Position numbers and translations under genes: made by a program
Notes under the pieces: model-generated
Told to the model about the DNA's origin: nothing
Database searches by the model: none
The model's input: only the letters and a program-made list of their open reading frames with translations
Shown: piece by piece, positions 46,299 through 58,400 of the stretch
Position numbering within the stretch: the stretch's first letter is position 1
Layout of the letters: every line of letters starts with the position of its first letter
DNA from: Bilabrum cf. latius
Taxonomy: Eukaryota > Bigyra: Bicosoecida > Bigyra > Bicosoecida
Length of the DNA stretch: 64,000 nt
NCBI GenBank assembly: GCA_965178125.1
Contig: OZ237741.1
Span: 1,240,001 to 1,304,000 of the forward strand
Direction of reading: 5' to 3'

Positions 46299-48957
46299 TC
46301 AGGCGTGCAGCTGCACGGTGGCAGTGGCGAGGTCAGTCACCGAGGTGCCCCCGACCCTCACCGTGTACTCCCCCTCGTACACCTTGTACTGCATGTCCAC
46401 GCCGTGGAAGGCGATGTGGTCCACCCTCACGGGGACCTGCACCTTGGCTGTGCTCTTGGCCGGCACGGTCACCCGCTGGAAGCCCCAGAGCCGCTTCCAG
46501 AACCTCACGATGGGGATGCCGATTGGATCCACGCCGAACACCTCCACCACCTCGGTCACGTCTGCCCCGTTGCTGTTGCTCAGCTCGATCTCCACGGTCA
46601 GCGCCGTGCTGAACCCGAGAGGACCCTCGGAGGACTGCACCGCGGCGCTGACAGCAGTCTGGTTCACGGCGATCGAAAGCGACTTGGGATCGTACGTCAC
46701 GCCGCCCTGCACATACCCGCTGATGCCATCCCCGAAGTGGAACAGAGGGTCCGCCGGCGAGTTCACGTAGTTGTCATACCGCCTGCCGTCTGGGTCCTGC
46801 ACGCTGCCCCTCGTGTTGGCCAGCCACTTGCCCTTGACCTGCTGCAGCCATGGGGAGGACCCGCTCCAGATCTGACCCACCGACCGGGGCCAGCTCTGGG
46901 CGAGTCGCCCGCTGGGCGCCGCCTCTCCCAGCAGCAGGTCCGCGATGCCGTTGCCGCCTTGTTCCCCGGGGCGAAAGCCCACTAGGATGGCGTCGATCCG
47001 ATCCAGGACGGCGTTCTGGGGCCCCCCAAAGGTGAGGGGGCGGCCGTTGACGGTCACCAGCACGATGGGGGTGGAGGTCTGGTTGGCCACCGCCTCGAGG
47101 AGCGGCAGCTGCGAGCCGGCGAGGTCAAGGGTGTCCCTGTCGCCCCACTCGCCGCACGACTTCTGACTGTCTCCCAGCACAGCCACCACCACGTCAGCTG
47201 CGGCGGCCGCCTGCACGGCAGCTGCGATCATGGACACGTCGTCGGTATCGATGTCTGCGCCCTGGCTGTAGGTCACCTGCACGCCCCCCTTGCCGACTGC
47301 GGGGCTGGACAGTAGGCCCTCGTGCACCGTGACGATGTCAACGAAGGAGCTCAGCTGCGTGTACGAGCCCACCATGTCGCTCTTGGCCGTGCACTGGAAG
47401 GGTGTGCTCTCGTTGGAGCAGCCACCGTTGGGGCCGATGACCGCGATGCTCTTGACGGAGCCAACGGAGGAGGACTCGCCCAGGTGAGTTGCCCGCCTGC
47501 CGCCGGGGATGTCCAATGGCAGCAGCTTGTTCTGGTTCTTCACGAGCACCACACCCTCCTGTGCCGCCTTCCTGGCAAGTTCCTTGTGCGCGGGGTCGTT
47601 GAGGGTGGGCAACAGGTCGGGGCTCTGCTGAGGCGTGTCGAACAGGCCGGCGGAGAACTTGTGCGCGAGCACACGGGCAGCCGCCCTGTCCACGTCCTCC
47701 TCCTGGATGAGGCCTTCCTGCAGCGCCTGGGGGAGTGCGTTGAAAGACCATTGGTCCGGGTCACTGCCGCACATGAGGTCCTGGTCCAAGCCCGCCTTGA
47801 GGGCGATGGCGGCGCGGTGGGATTGGTTGGCGGCCAGCCGGTAGTCCTCGAGGGCCCCGATGTCGTTGCAGTCCGAGGCCGTGTAACCGTCCCCAAACGC
47901 GAGCGTTCCCCTGAACTGGTCGTTGATGAGGCTGCCGTCAGCGTGCGCGGGGGTCTGCTGCACGGTGTTGTGGGAGGGCATGGCGGCCCTGCCCCCCACG
48001 TGGCCAAAGGCGCGCCACGGCTTGAGGAACACGTCCTGGAGCGTGCGGTTGCTCACGTCCACGGAATTAGCGTTGAGTCCGCCGGCCGCCCCACCGTAGG
48101 CCGCAAAGTGCTTGCCCAATGCCGCCGTGCTGTTGGGTCCGAGGTACTCGCCTGGCATGGCCCCGCCCTGCATGCCCCGCGTGTACGAGGCGCCCAGCTC
48201 GTACGTCAGCGTAGGGTTCTGGCTGAAGCCCTCCTGCTGCCTGCCGAAGCGGCTGTCCAGGAATAGGTTGATCACCGGACCAAAGAGCGTGTCTGCGAGC
48301 GGAGGGCGAGGGACCGTCTGAGATGCGGTGGGTGGATGGCGCGATGCACTGTCGCAGCGGGGCGTCAAGCGACTGTCCGGTGTATGGCCGTAGTCGCAAG
48401 TAACTCACCGGCTCCAAGAGCTCTGCCTGCCATGGCATCGGCTTTGGCAATCTCCGCGACTAGTTGGGGATCCCAGGTAGCGCCAAGCGTGACAAGCTCG
48501 GGGTAAATCGTGCCGCCATGGCCTCCCGAATGGAGCCCCTCGTTTGAGAACGAAATAGGAATATTGAGCCGACTATTCGAGATAAAGTACTGCTGCAGCT
48601 CATTGCGTGTCGCTAAGTTCTGCTCTGGCGGCATCGTATCCTGTGTGAAACGCTGCGTCGACAGGCTCCCGAAGCTTGTGTTGGCGTAGTTTTTCTTTGT
48701 GGCATCAATGCTGCCGTAGACATGGAACGTCTATCGAATTTTTTCCAACGTGGTCATCTGCGATGACAATTAAAGCATAGCTGTCAGGCGGAGTCTTGAG
48801 TGACGCGCCCGAAGTGCGAGGTGCAACCGCTCGCAAGCCTCACTTTTCCCAACAAATCCTTGACTCGCTGCGCGATTGGGGCCTTGGGATCCTTATACAT
48901 CTCATGTGAGTGTACGCAAGACACCAAGCCGGCTAGTAAGGCCAGGGCACCTTTCAT
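46299..48957 (-). CDS. Secreted GH3 glycoside hydrolase, beta-xylosidase-like
   Basis: GH3 beta-xylosidases/glucosidases release terminal sugars from plant-type glycans with retention. Exons are 48957-48844, 48757-48409 and 48292-46299 (TGA), giving 818 aa. Introns of 86 and 116 nt use GTGAGG/GTGAGT donors and CGCAG acceptors. A signal peptide (MKGALALLAGLVSCVHS) precedes RVKDLLGKMTTLEKIR[UAG]T, the canonical MTLEEKIxQ start with UAG (48731-48733) at the conserved Gln. Next come IPISFSNEGLHSG, DSRFGRQQEGFSQNP, GKHFAAYG and the nucleophile motif ASDCNDIGAL (the SDC form typical of plant and fungal beta-xylosidases). The second domain (VVAVLGDSQKSCGEWGDRDTL) and C-terminal fibronectin-like domain (VTVPAKSTAKVQVPV) follow. 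Substrate is inferred. Confidence 0.92.
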
Positions 48958-50900
48958 GGCGGCGAGATAGTGGCCCCGTCGGTTCGCGATCTTTCCCTGC
49001 GTCAAAGTTTCCGGTTTTGTCTCACCGCCGCTCGCTGCCGAGCGAGCCCCGGCGAGACTCGTGATTCTAGTCCCTGCCGAGTCGCATCGAGTCTCGACGA
49101 TGGATAATTTTTCAGAGTTTTGTCGAGACTCGGTGGGGCGCTCAGCTTCGAGACTCGTCGGGGCTCAGCCAGCGGCGAGCCCCAACGAGACTCGGAGCGG
49201 GCCCGCCCCGGGCGAGCCTCGACGATGCTCGTCGGGGGTCGAGCTATGTCGAATCTCGGCCCCGGGGGCTCAAATTTGTATTCTAGGGGGAAACGCACGG
49301 GTTAAGGGACAGTTTGCAATTTATTTGTGCTGCAAGCGGGTGTGGCGCACCCGTCGATCCCATGCTGTACCTGTGCAGACGTTGGTCGGCGGTGCCCGCC
49401 CCAGCGGCTCACACGCAAATTACGCATATCGGCTCACAACTCAGAGTTCTCCTCGATAGACTCGCTCTGCCGCGGGGATGCTTCCATGGTCGCGTCTTGA
49501 TCGTCCTCATTGTCCTCATCGCTGCCCTCAACACCGGCCGCATCTGTTGAAAGGTGGTGGTCGACGAGTCGGATACAGCGGCGATGCAAGGGGACACCAG
49601 TCCAAATTGCCAGTTACAGAGCCTGGCATGGTGGTTAGAGGTGGCGCGGTGATTGAAAGTGCTGCTGCCGCCGCCAGCGGGGCGGGAGGCGCAGCCTTGC
49701 CCGAGCTTGTCACCGGCGCCAACGTGAAGCGGGTGGAACCGATGGAGCTGCATCCGGAGTAGCTCGGAGGGATTTTCACCATGGGATCTTCCTGTGAGAT
49801 GTTGCCTGTCAGGAGCATCGAATTTCCATACCGCACCGGCCTACTTTCCACCAAGCACCTCGCCGAGATGCCCTTCGGAGAGACACTACTACTAGTAGTA
49901 GCTTGAGGGTACCGCTGTCGCCACCTTGCTTGATGCTGACTGCCCGGGGCGCAAATAATGTTTGGGTTGGTGCGCGCAGTTTGAATATCTCCAGGGGCCG
50001 CTGTGGGCCTCAGAGGAGCGCAGGCTAACTGCGCGGACTTAGTTGCGAGCACTTTGATGGATCGGATCAGGATGTATAATTTCGAGTGTCGCGTCCTCAC
50101 ACGTAACACCCGTTCAAAACACGACGCGCGACCGGATGCATATGAAAATGCCAGGATAGAGGGAATATCTCATTGGTACAGACTGTCTTTGAGATAAAAG
50201 GGCCCAATTCGCCAGTGAATCCGCTACCAATGGTAAGTCTGCGTGAGATGCAAGTCTGCCTTGCAAGTGCGCTGCTATGGGTCAAGACTGCCGTAATCAT
50301 AACTGCAAGTCAGAGAAATCATTTAATTGCAGGTATATAGTTTGATGTGTGGAGGGGGGTGTAGGTAAACAGCTACACGCACTGAGATAATAGTGAGTGA
50401 GCACAATGCTGCCACGCAACGAGGCTGCCCACCGGGCGGCATCGGGAGCTGTACAAGTAGAGATAGCGAGTTTGATGCGACGATGAGCTGCGTTGATGGT
50501 TGATTGTAGTCTCACCTTCACTTCATCGCATCGCAGGTCATCCTATCGAGCTGGGGTGCCACAGTCGAGCGGCTCTGACGACATGCTGCAGGTCGGGTAA
50601 GTGCAACTGGGCCCTGTCGTGCGCCGAATGTTGCGCACACTGCGCAGTCCTAGGCACCATTTCAATTCGTATATGGACAATGTTCGTATGTGCTCCTCTT
50701 GTTTCTGTTCCTGACTTTTCAGCGCAGACACGTGTAGCATCCCCAAATGTGCCTGGCACTGGAGACGTGAGAGAGAGTTTCATGTCGAAATTTCGTACCT
50801 AAAGCGCCCCAAAGGTATTGAAAATTGTTCTAAGGCAAGTAATCATGTAGATTTTATGATGAATCTCCGCAGACAGGGCATACAAGCTGCCAGGAAGGGC
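48958..50900. other. Gene-poor stretch, left part
   Basis: After the GH3 promoter this contains a TCGA/GAG-CTC-rich block (49010-49270) and then AT-richer sequence. A plus-strand frame from about 49478 through one UAG (49760-49762) to TGA near 49910, and overlapping minus-strand frames, are open but show no domain. I do not call a gene. Confidence 0.4.
49010..49270. repeat. TCGA/GAG-CTC-rich block, copy 1
   Basis: Short palindrome-like words (GAGACTCG, GAGCCTCGA, CTCGTCG) recur every 10-30 bp. The same words dominate 52380-52610, so the two blocks appear to belong to one repeat family flanking the minisatellite region. Confidence 0.6.
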
Positions 50901-51079
50901 AATCAAGATGCAGCTACGCCGCACTGGCCCGTGAGCGCTGCTTTGCTCGACCGTATCGGAGTTTCGATAAAAGAGGGAACTGCACTAGTTGCGTAATAAC
51001 AATGTTTAATTTCATTTGTGTTATTCCGTAGTGCGCAGGCGAGGGAATGCGTCGTGCCAGGAGGCCATACAAGTCGTTC

Positions 51080-52165
51080 TGCAAGACGCTCTTGCTCGCC
51101 CACGAGCAGGAGAGGCCGGGTAGGGGAGAGGGGCAGGAGCTCCACCGGCGGCACTGAGGGCCGAGCCGAGCCGCCCACGAGCAGGAGAGGCCGGGTAGGG
51201 GAGGTGGGCACAAGCTCCACTTTCGGCACTGGGGGCCGAGCCGAGCCGCCCAGAGCCGCCTACGAGCAGGAGAGGCCGGGTAGGGGAGAGGGGCACAAGC
51301 TCCACCGGCGGCACTGAGGGCCGAGCCGAGCCGCCCACGAGCAGGAGAGGCCGGGTAGGGGAGAGGGGCACAAGCTCCGCCTTCGGCACTGAGGGCCGAG
51401 CCGAGCCGCCCACGAGCAGGAGAGGCCGGGTAGGGGAGAGGGGCACAAGCTCCACCTGCGGCACTGAGGGCCGAGCCGAGCCGCCCACGAGCAGGAGAGG
51501 CCGGGTAGGGGAGAGGGGAGAGGCCGGGTAGGGGAGAGGGGCACAAGCTCCACTTTCGGCACTGAGGGCCGAGCCGAGCCGCCCACGAGCAGGAGAGGCC
51601 GGGTAGGGGAGAGGGGCACAAGCTCCACTTTCGGCACTGAGGGCCGAGCCGAGCCGCCCACGAGCAGGAGAGGCCGGGTAGGGGAGAGGGGAGAGGCCGG
51701 GTAGGGGAGAGGGGCACAAGCTCCACCTGCGGCACCGAGGGCCGAGCCGAGCCGCCCACGAGCAGGAGAGGCCGGGTAGGGGAGGTGGGCACAAGCTCCA
51801 CCTTCGGCGCTGAGGGCCGAGCCGAGCCGCCCACGAGCAGGAGAGGCCGGGTAGGGGAGAGGGGAGAGGCCGGGTAGGGGAGAGGGGCACAAGCTCCACC
51901 TGCGGCACTGAGGGCCGAGCCGAGCCGCCCACGAGCAGGAGAGGCCGGGTAGGGGAGAGGGGCACAAGCTCCACTTTCGGCACCGAGGGCCGAGCCGAGC
52001 CGCCCACGAGCAGGAGAGGCCGGGTAGGGGAGAGGGGCACAAGCTCCACCTTCGGCACTGAGGGCCGAGCCGAGCCGCCCACGAGCAGGAGAGGCCGGGT
52101 AGGGGAGAGGGGCACAAGCTCCACCTGCGGCATTGAGGGCCGAGCCGAGCCGTCCACGAGCAGGA
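51080..52165. repeat. 75-bp GC-rich minisatellite, about 13 units
   Basis: The unit begins GCCCACGAGCAGGAGAGGCC and ends GGGCCGAGCCGAGCC. Several units carry an extra internal copy of GAGAGGCCGGGTAGGGGAGA. Because 75 is a multiple of three and the unit has no stop, all three minus-strand frames stay open over 300-465 codons. That openness is a by-product of the repeat and not evidence for a protein. Confidence 0.92.
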
Positions 52166-52379
52166 TAGGACATGGGAATGAGAGCAGTTGCGAGAGCTCG
52201 AGCTCCAAGTGAGGTGGCGGCTTCGAACCTCGAGGTCACATAGGGTGCGGGGTGTGGGGCACCCAAGCACTGGGACCCCCTACGACCTAGAGTTGCAGCT
52301 GCAGTGAGCAAGCAAACGTTTCATATCAATTAGAACCTACCAATCAATCGTATGGACCGATCGAAGCGGTCGTTCCGCC

Positions 52380-52610
52380 GGCTCTGATCTGGGCCGACAA
52401 ACGAGTCTCGAGCCCACTCGGAGCGGCTGCGAGCGCCCCTGAGCCTCGACCGCCGCACCAGCCCGGCGAGCCTCGATGGCACTCGATGCATCGAGACTCG
52501 ACGGCGCTCGAAGGCATCGAGGGCGGTAGATTCTCGATCAACGGCCGGTTCGTCGAGGACTCGAGGGGTCTCGCCGGGGGCGAGCCTCGTCCGGAGTCGC
52601 GCGCGAACTT
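52380..52610. repeat. TCGA/GAG-CTC-rich block, copy 2
   Basis: This block shares word composition with 49010-49270: GAGTCTCGAG, GAGCCTCGA, GAGACTCGA and CTCGAAGGCATCGAG occur repeatedly. Exact alignment of the two blocks was not possible by eye. Confidence 0.6.
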
Positions 52611-52910
52611 TGACGTGGCGGCGCCGGCGGCGCCACGCAATCCAGGGCGAGATTTAGCGGCAGATGTGAGGCAAGACAACAGCAGATAGAGGGAGTAAAG
52701 CCCAACTGTCTCATTACATGAGCCAGCCATCGGACGATACTGGCATCGAGTCGCTTTCGCATGGGCTTTGCACTTGCAAATAATCGCATCTGGCTCGCGC
52801 ACATGGCACCAGCTGGCCCTACAGGGTATTTTTTTCGCAGCCCGTCGCTGTCCATCACGTGCAGCCAGTACCGTCCAAGGTCCACCGGGCAGGCACTAGC
52901 CACATCAGCC

Positions 52911-53411
52911 TTACCAAAGTGCCGGTTCCGGCATGATGATCCGGGTAGATCCGGAGTGAGGGTGCTCGCAATGGGGTGAGGCTGCTGGAGACCACGTGAC
53001 AAATGCTTGGACGGTGGCTGGGCCACATCCTGTGTGGACCGAGGACAAGAGTCTTTCCAAATAGCTTTCGAAGCGGTTGCCGCTACTGTCAAGAGCTCCC
53101 AGCTCAAGAGGCTTCGAGGGGGACACGGACAGCCCACCGCCCACAGCGCCAGACGAACCCAGGGATGACATGCCGGGCACCGCCCGACGCCCGCTGTCCG
53201 CAGAGCTGCCCGCCACACCGATCCCGATCCCGCCCAGGCCCAGCCCAGGCACCCCGTCCCTGGCCGTGTCGGGGTTGGTGGACTCTGTGGCCCTGCTGCG
53301 GGCCGACTCGCAGCCGCTCCATCTTGGACGGACAGGCCAGCCCCACTCATCCGTGCCATCAAGCAGCAGGCAGGTCCAGCCCGAGTCATCCATGCCTCCT
53401 GTGCTATGCAT
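52911..53411 (-). pseudogene. Possible small ORF built around a copied gene fragment
   Basis: An ATG at 53411 opens a 166-codon frame to TAA 52913-52911. Its middle third is the copied segment of the dual-specificity phosphatase gene (53092-53319), read in the same frame as in the source. The flanks have no recognisable domain. It may be only a gene fragment in open sequence, or the start of a new gene. No expression evidence is available. Confidence 0.35.
53092..53319. repeat. 228-bp duplicate of phosphatase coding sequence
   Basis: This segment is identical to 56176-56403 except at one position (T at 53286, C at 56370; synonymous in the source frame). It is in direct orientation about 3.1 kb from the source. 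Both copies begin AGAGCTCCCAGCTCAAGAGG. Confidence 0.97.
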
Positions 53412-53497
53412 AGGATTCGGGCGTCCGGGGCGCTGTGGCCTGTGGCCTGCATGTCTCGTCATCTGTATGCTGCACGAGCGGTATCGGCTAGGCCACA

Positions 53498-55057
53498 TCA
53501 CTTGTGGACCGATGACATGTGTTTGTTGAGATTGCTTGCCTCCCCGAAGCGCTTGCCGCACACAATGCACTCGTGCTTGCGCTCCCCATGGTGCACAGTG
53601 CTCATGTGCGTCCTGAGATTGCCTGCTGCCCCGAAGCGCTTGCCGCACACGATGCACTCGTGCTTGCGCTCCCCCAGGTGCACAGTGCTCATGTGCGTCT
53701 TGAGATTGCCCGCCTGACCGAAGCGCTTGCCGCACTCGATGCACTCGTGCTTGCGCTCCCCCAGGTGCACAGTGCTCATGTGCGTCTTGAGACTGCTCGC
53801 CTCCCCGAAGCGCTTGCCGCACACAATGCACTCGTGCTTGCGCTCCCCCAGATGCACAGTGCCCATGTGCTTCTTGAGACTGCCTGCCACCCCGAAGCGC
53901 TTGCCGCACACGCTGCACTCGTGCTTGCGCTCCCCCAGGTGCACAGTGCTCATGTGCCTCCTGAGACTGCCTGCCACCCCGAAGCGCTTGCCGCACACGC
54001 TGCACTCGTGCTTGCGCTCCCCATGGTGCACAGTGCTCATGTGCGTCCGGAGATGGCCTGCCAGCCCGAAGCGCTTGCCGCACACAATGCACTCGTGATT
54101 GCGCTCCCCACGGTGCACAGTGCTCATGTGCGTCCTGAGATGGCCTGCCACCCCGAAGCGCTTGCCGCACACGATGCACTCGTGATTGCGCTCCCCCAGG
54201 TGCACAGTGCCCATGTGCTTCCTGAGACTGCCTGCTGCTCCGAAGCGCTTGCCGCACACGCTGCACTCGTGATTGCGCTCCCCCAGATGCACAGTGCTCA
54301 TGTGCATCTTGAGACTGCCTGCCGCCCCGAAGCTCTGGCCGCACACGCTGCATTCGTGCTTGCGCTCCCCATGGTGCACAGTGCTCATGTGCCTCTTGAG
54401 ATGGCCCGCCACCCCGAAGCGCTTGCCGCACACGCTGCACTCGTGCTTGCGCTCCCCCAGATGCACAGTGCTCATGTGCGTCCGGAGATTGCTTGCCTCC
54501 CCGAAGCGCTTGCCGCACACGCTGCACTCGTGATTGCGCTCTCCTCGGTGCACCACAGACACATGCTGATGAAGCGCCCGTGCACTCGACAGCACCTTAC
54601 CACACACCTCGCATCCATGTCCCCTACTCCTACTGCCAGCCATCGATGCTCCCACCCTCCTTCTCTTGCTGCCCGAGGCAGGCTACGGACAGTCTGCCAC
54701 AGCTCCAGCATCCATGGGTTGCTTCGATGTGGCACGTGCCCGCTTCTGCCCCACGATACCTCTGCAGCTACTTGTGCCGACTGATTCGAATGCCGATGAA
54801 GATGACCCTCCGGCAGCCGAAGCTGATCCTGCCAGTGCGCTTGACGATGCTGACTCGATCGATTGGCAAGTGCCTTGCCCGCCCATGGATCCCAGCACTC
54901 TGCTTCCTGCGCTCGGGCCTGAAGCAGAACAGCCATCGTCAGCAGTCGTCACGGATACAGCAAGGTCATCTTCCTGACGATCCTCCTCCTCGCTATCGCT
55001 GCTGTCGCTGACCAGGTCAATCACGTCATCAGGGCCTGGTCTTGCCACGGATGACAT
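53498..55057 (-). CDS. C2H2 zinc-finger protein with 13 fingers and a SUMO-interacting motif
   Basis: The 519-aa single-exon frame ends in TGA. One UAG (54683-54685) joins the N-terminal part to the finger array. Near residue 12 is VIDLVSDSSDSEEED, a classical SUMO-interacting motif with its acidic/Ser flank. A Ser/Ala-rich region and basic QKRARATSK and SKRRR nuclear signals follow. Thirteen fingers of the form CxxC-x12-H-x4-H with GER(K/N)HEC linkers occupy the rest in 84-bp repeats. Only the first finger is divergent. Fingers differ mostly at the helix positions that contact DNA, so sequence-specific binding is expected, but the target is unknown. ATG 55057 was chosen as the first real ATG in frame. 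Confidence 0.87.
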
Positions 55058-55409
55058 CGCTCTCTCCACCACGCAGGATCGTCAATGGAAGTCCAGGACA
55101 ACCTCCAAGCAAGCTGGAGGGCACTGATGGAGGAATCGGGAGAAAAAGCAGAGAAAGCAATGAGCAACAGTCTGATGGCCTGGTGTCAGCAGCTCGGCAC
55201 CCCTGACAGTATCCGCAGCTCAGTCACCGCAGTGTGATGCTCCACGATGCACGCCCAACCGGCTCAGGAAGACCCAAGGGAGCGCAACGAAGTGTTTCTG
55301 ACGAGTTGGAATCGATGCGGTGCTTTGGTTCCGCTGACCAAAGGCGCCGCGCAGTGCCGAAAATTGCAATGGAACGCAGTCATCCACCCACACGCACCCT
55401 ACTCCCCAG

Positions 55410-58400
55410 TCAGAATCCCTTCTCGAACCAAACCTCAAACTCGTCGTCATCCTCTGCCTCCCCCGCCGAAATCACGCTCGTCTCCAACGGCCCCTCGCCC
55501 GCCAGCGCCTCCACCTCGTCCGCCCCTGCCCCTGCCCCCGCCCCTGCCCCCGCCCCGGCATGCTACAGCGCAGCCAGCAGCGCCCGCCTGCCCACCGCCT
55601 GCACCCCTCCGCCGTCTCCTGCCCCTGCCCCTGCCCCTGCGACGCCCCCCACCGCCCCGCCCTCCAGCTCCCCCTCGGGCTGGCACACCCACACCTTCCA
55701 CCGCCACCGCCCCCCCTCTCCCTCTCCCTCTCCCTCTCCCCCCTAGGCATCCTCACCCTCCTCCCGCACCACGGCCCCCGTCACCAGGCACATGCTCTCC
55801 CCGCCCCCTGCCTCGGGGCACAGGTCCTCCCAGTCGTAGTTGGACAGGATCTCGGCGCACAGGCCCTGGCCACCACCCGTCCCATCGCTCGCACTGGCCC
55901 GCACTGCCACCAGCAACGGACGCCTGCACAGTGCACCAGCCGCACCACCGTCCCATCCAGCACCAGCACCAGCACCAGCACCAGCACCGTCCTCTCCGAA
56001 GGCCATCGCAGCCCCCGACACGTGCTCCTGCTCTTGTTCCCTGGGCGCCATCGGCGGCTCCTCGCTGCCCTCCTCCACCTCCATCCCCGCTCCTACCTCC
56101 CCATCCACGAAGCCACCCCCCGTGCGGTCCACTCCCAGCCCCATCCCCAGCCCCAGCCCTGACCCGCTCCTGCCCAGAGCTCCCAGCTCAAGAGGCTTCG
56201 AGGGGGACACGGACAGCCCACCGCCCACAGCGCCAGACGAACCCAGGGATGACATGCCGGGCACCGCCCGACGCCCGCTGTCCGCAGAGCTGCCCGCCAC
56301 ACCGATCCCGATCCCGCCCAGGCCCAGCCCAGGCACCCCGTCCCTGGCCGTGTCGGGGTTGGTGGACTCCGTGGCCCTGCTGCGGGCCGACTCGCAGCCG
56401 CTCTCGCTGGCAGAGACAGAGACCGAGGTTGGTGTGGGTGACTTCATCACCAGTGGCACAACTACAGGGACTGCACCTGCACCTGCGTGCGATGCACCTG
56501 TCCCTGGCCTGGATCCCCTGGAGGTCCGTCTGGTTGACCCCTAGGTGGGGGCAGGGCCCCCGGTGCTCCTCCCGGGGGTGCTGGGGACAGAGGCCTCCGA
56601 CCTCGAGGTGCTGGGCTGAGAGGCAGAGGCAGAGGTGGAAGAGGATGAGGGAACAAGGGACACGCACCGCTCAAGGACCGCTGCAGGGCGGTACAGTCGA
56701 GGGCCCGAGGGCGGGGTGCCGTGGGACACCAGCCCGGGGTCTTCCTCTGGCCCAAGGCTACGGAGCTGCACGGGACCCAGGGCAGGCGAGCGAGGGGCAT
56801 GGGCACCAGCTGCCTCGAGGGAGAGGGAGACAGCGGACCGCTGCTGCTGCTGCTGCTGCTGCTCGCCCCCTGTTTCCTCGGACGCCTCGAATCCCTCTGG
56901 CCCCAGCAGGCCGGCTCGCTCCACGGCCGCCCAGAGCCCCTGCAACGCCATGCCCAGCACCTGCACCCCGGCGCGGTGGCGGGTCGACACGCCCTCGGGT
57001 GCCTGCCAGGCCACTTGCAGGCTGGGCAGGCTCGCTGGCTCCGGAGCAGGGGCACGCGCAGTGCCAGATCCCCATGTATTCTCTACTCCTCTCCCATTGT
57101 GCCCGGGCTGCGCCTCCTCCTCCCCCTCTCGCTCCTGTCGCGCTGCTGCGGCTCCAAAGAGACTCGACACCTTGTCCTTTGCCTCCCCAATCCCATCCCC
57201 ATCCCCTTCACCGTCTCTGATCGCCTAGCCACTCCCAGCAGAGGCCCCTGACCCGCCCATAGCCGTGCCCCCGCTGGTGCTCCCGCCGCTGAGGGGGGGC
57301 GGCACTGCGACAGGCACGATTGAGTCCGTGGATCCTCCCGGGACATCGATCTCGTCCAGGGCTCCCTGCCCCTCGAGCTCTCGGGCCAGGTGGTGCATGT
57401 CGCCATCCTCCCCCTCCCCCTCCTCGCCGCTTCGATTGCTCTCCTTGGAGTACTTTGAGGAGGAGTCCGGGGAGAACCGGAGGGACTGCCCGATGCGGCC
57501 CCTGGCCTGCGAACCTGTCCTCGACTTGGGAGTAGACTCAAGGGCGCCCGGGAGCTGGGCGGGGTACGCGTCGCTGTCGTTGGGCAACAAGTCCGTGGGA
57601 CCTACCCTGCTGATGGGGTTGGACAGAGAGGACGAGGACTGGTGCTCCGTGAGGGCGTTGCTGCCCCTGCCCATGCCCCTGCCACTGGCCCCCTCGGTAC
57701 CTGCGCTCGTGCTCCTGGCAAGAGCACCTGCGCCAAGTTCACCCCCTTCCCCGCTCTGTTTCTCCCTGGAAGATGCGAGGTCCAGCGCGTGCCCCCACCC
57801 GGGCTATGCCAGCCTCTCCCACGCCCCCATGTCCCTCCTCGCCGCCCTCTCGATCTCAGCCGCCTCCTCCGCATCTCTCACGCTCTCGGGTAGGACCAGC
57901 CAGGCTTGTGCCGGGAGGAAGGCAGCGCCCTCCATGGCGTGCTCAAGGGGATGGGAGCCATCCTCTAGATCGCCCGCGGCCCCATCTCCTTGCAGCAGTG
58001 GTGCCACCTGCACCCCGCCTGCGCTAGACCTCCGTCCACCGCTCGCGGGAGAAGAATCCCACTTGCTGTTGGCCACATCACGCGGAGAGGGCAGCAACAG
58101 CAGCAACGCTCGGGGTGCAGGGGGCCCCTTGGCCCCACCCACCGCCGCGTCCTTGCAGAAATCGGACCCGGGGGCCCGCAGGTCCGCCGGCAGGTGCATC
58201 GCCAGCCGCGCCTTGCCTCCGCCGCTGCTCATCGGCCGACTCCGCCGGCGTCGGCTGCTGCCCCCACTACTGCCCCCGCCCCCGCCCCTGCTCTTTGTTG
58301 GTGAAGAGCCCGGTGTGCTGCCCCCAGGTGCATTGTGGCCCCCTGTGATGGAGGGGTGCGCCGGGAGGCAGTGCCTCGACTCTCCGTACCGCAGCAAAGA

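Noticed and set aside
49478-49909. Short plus-strand gene containing one UAG
   Set aside because: Open frames exist on both strands here, with no domain and no clear start; left unannotated.
18290-52165. CRISPR arrays in the repeat tracts
   Set aside because: Units are contiguous tandem repeats without unique spacers, and the genome is eukaryotic.
50914-52311. A 465-codon minus-strand repetitive protein
   Set aside because: It is produced by the 75-bp minisatellite. All three frames are open, and there is no domain, start context or splice support.
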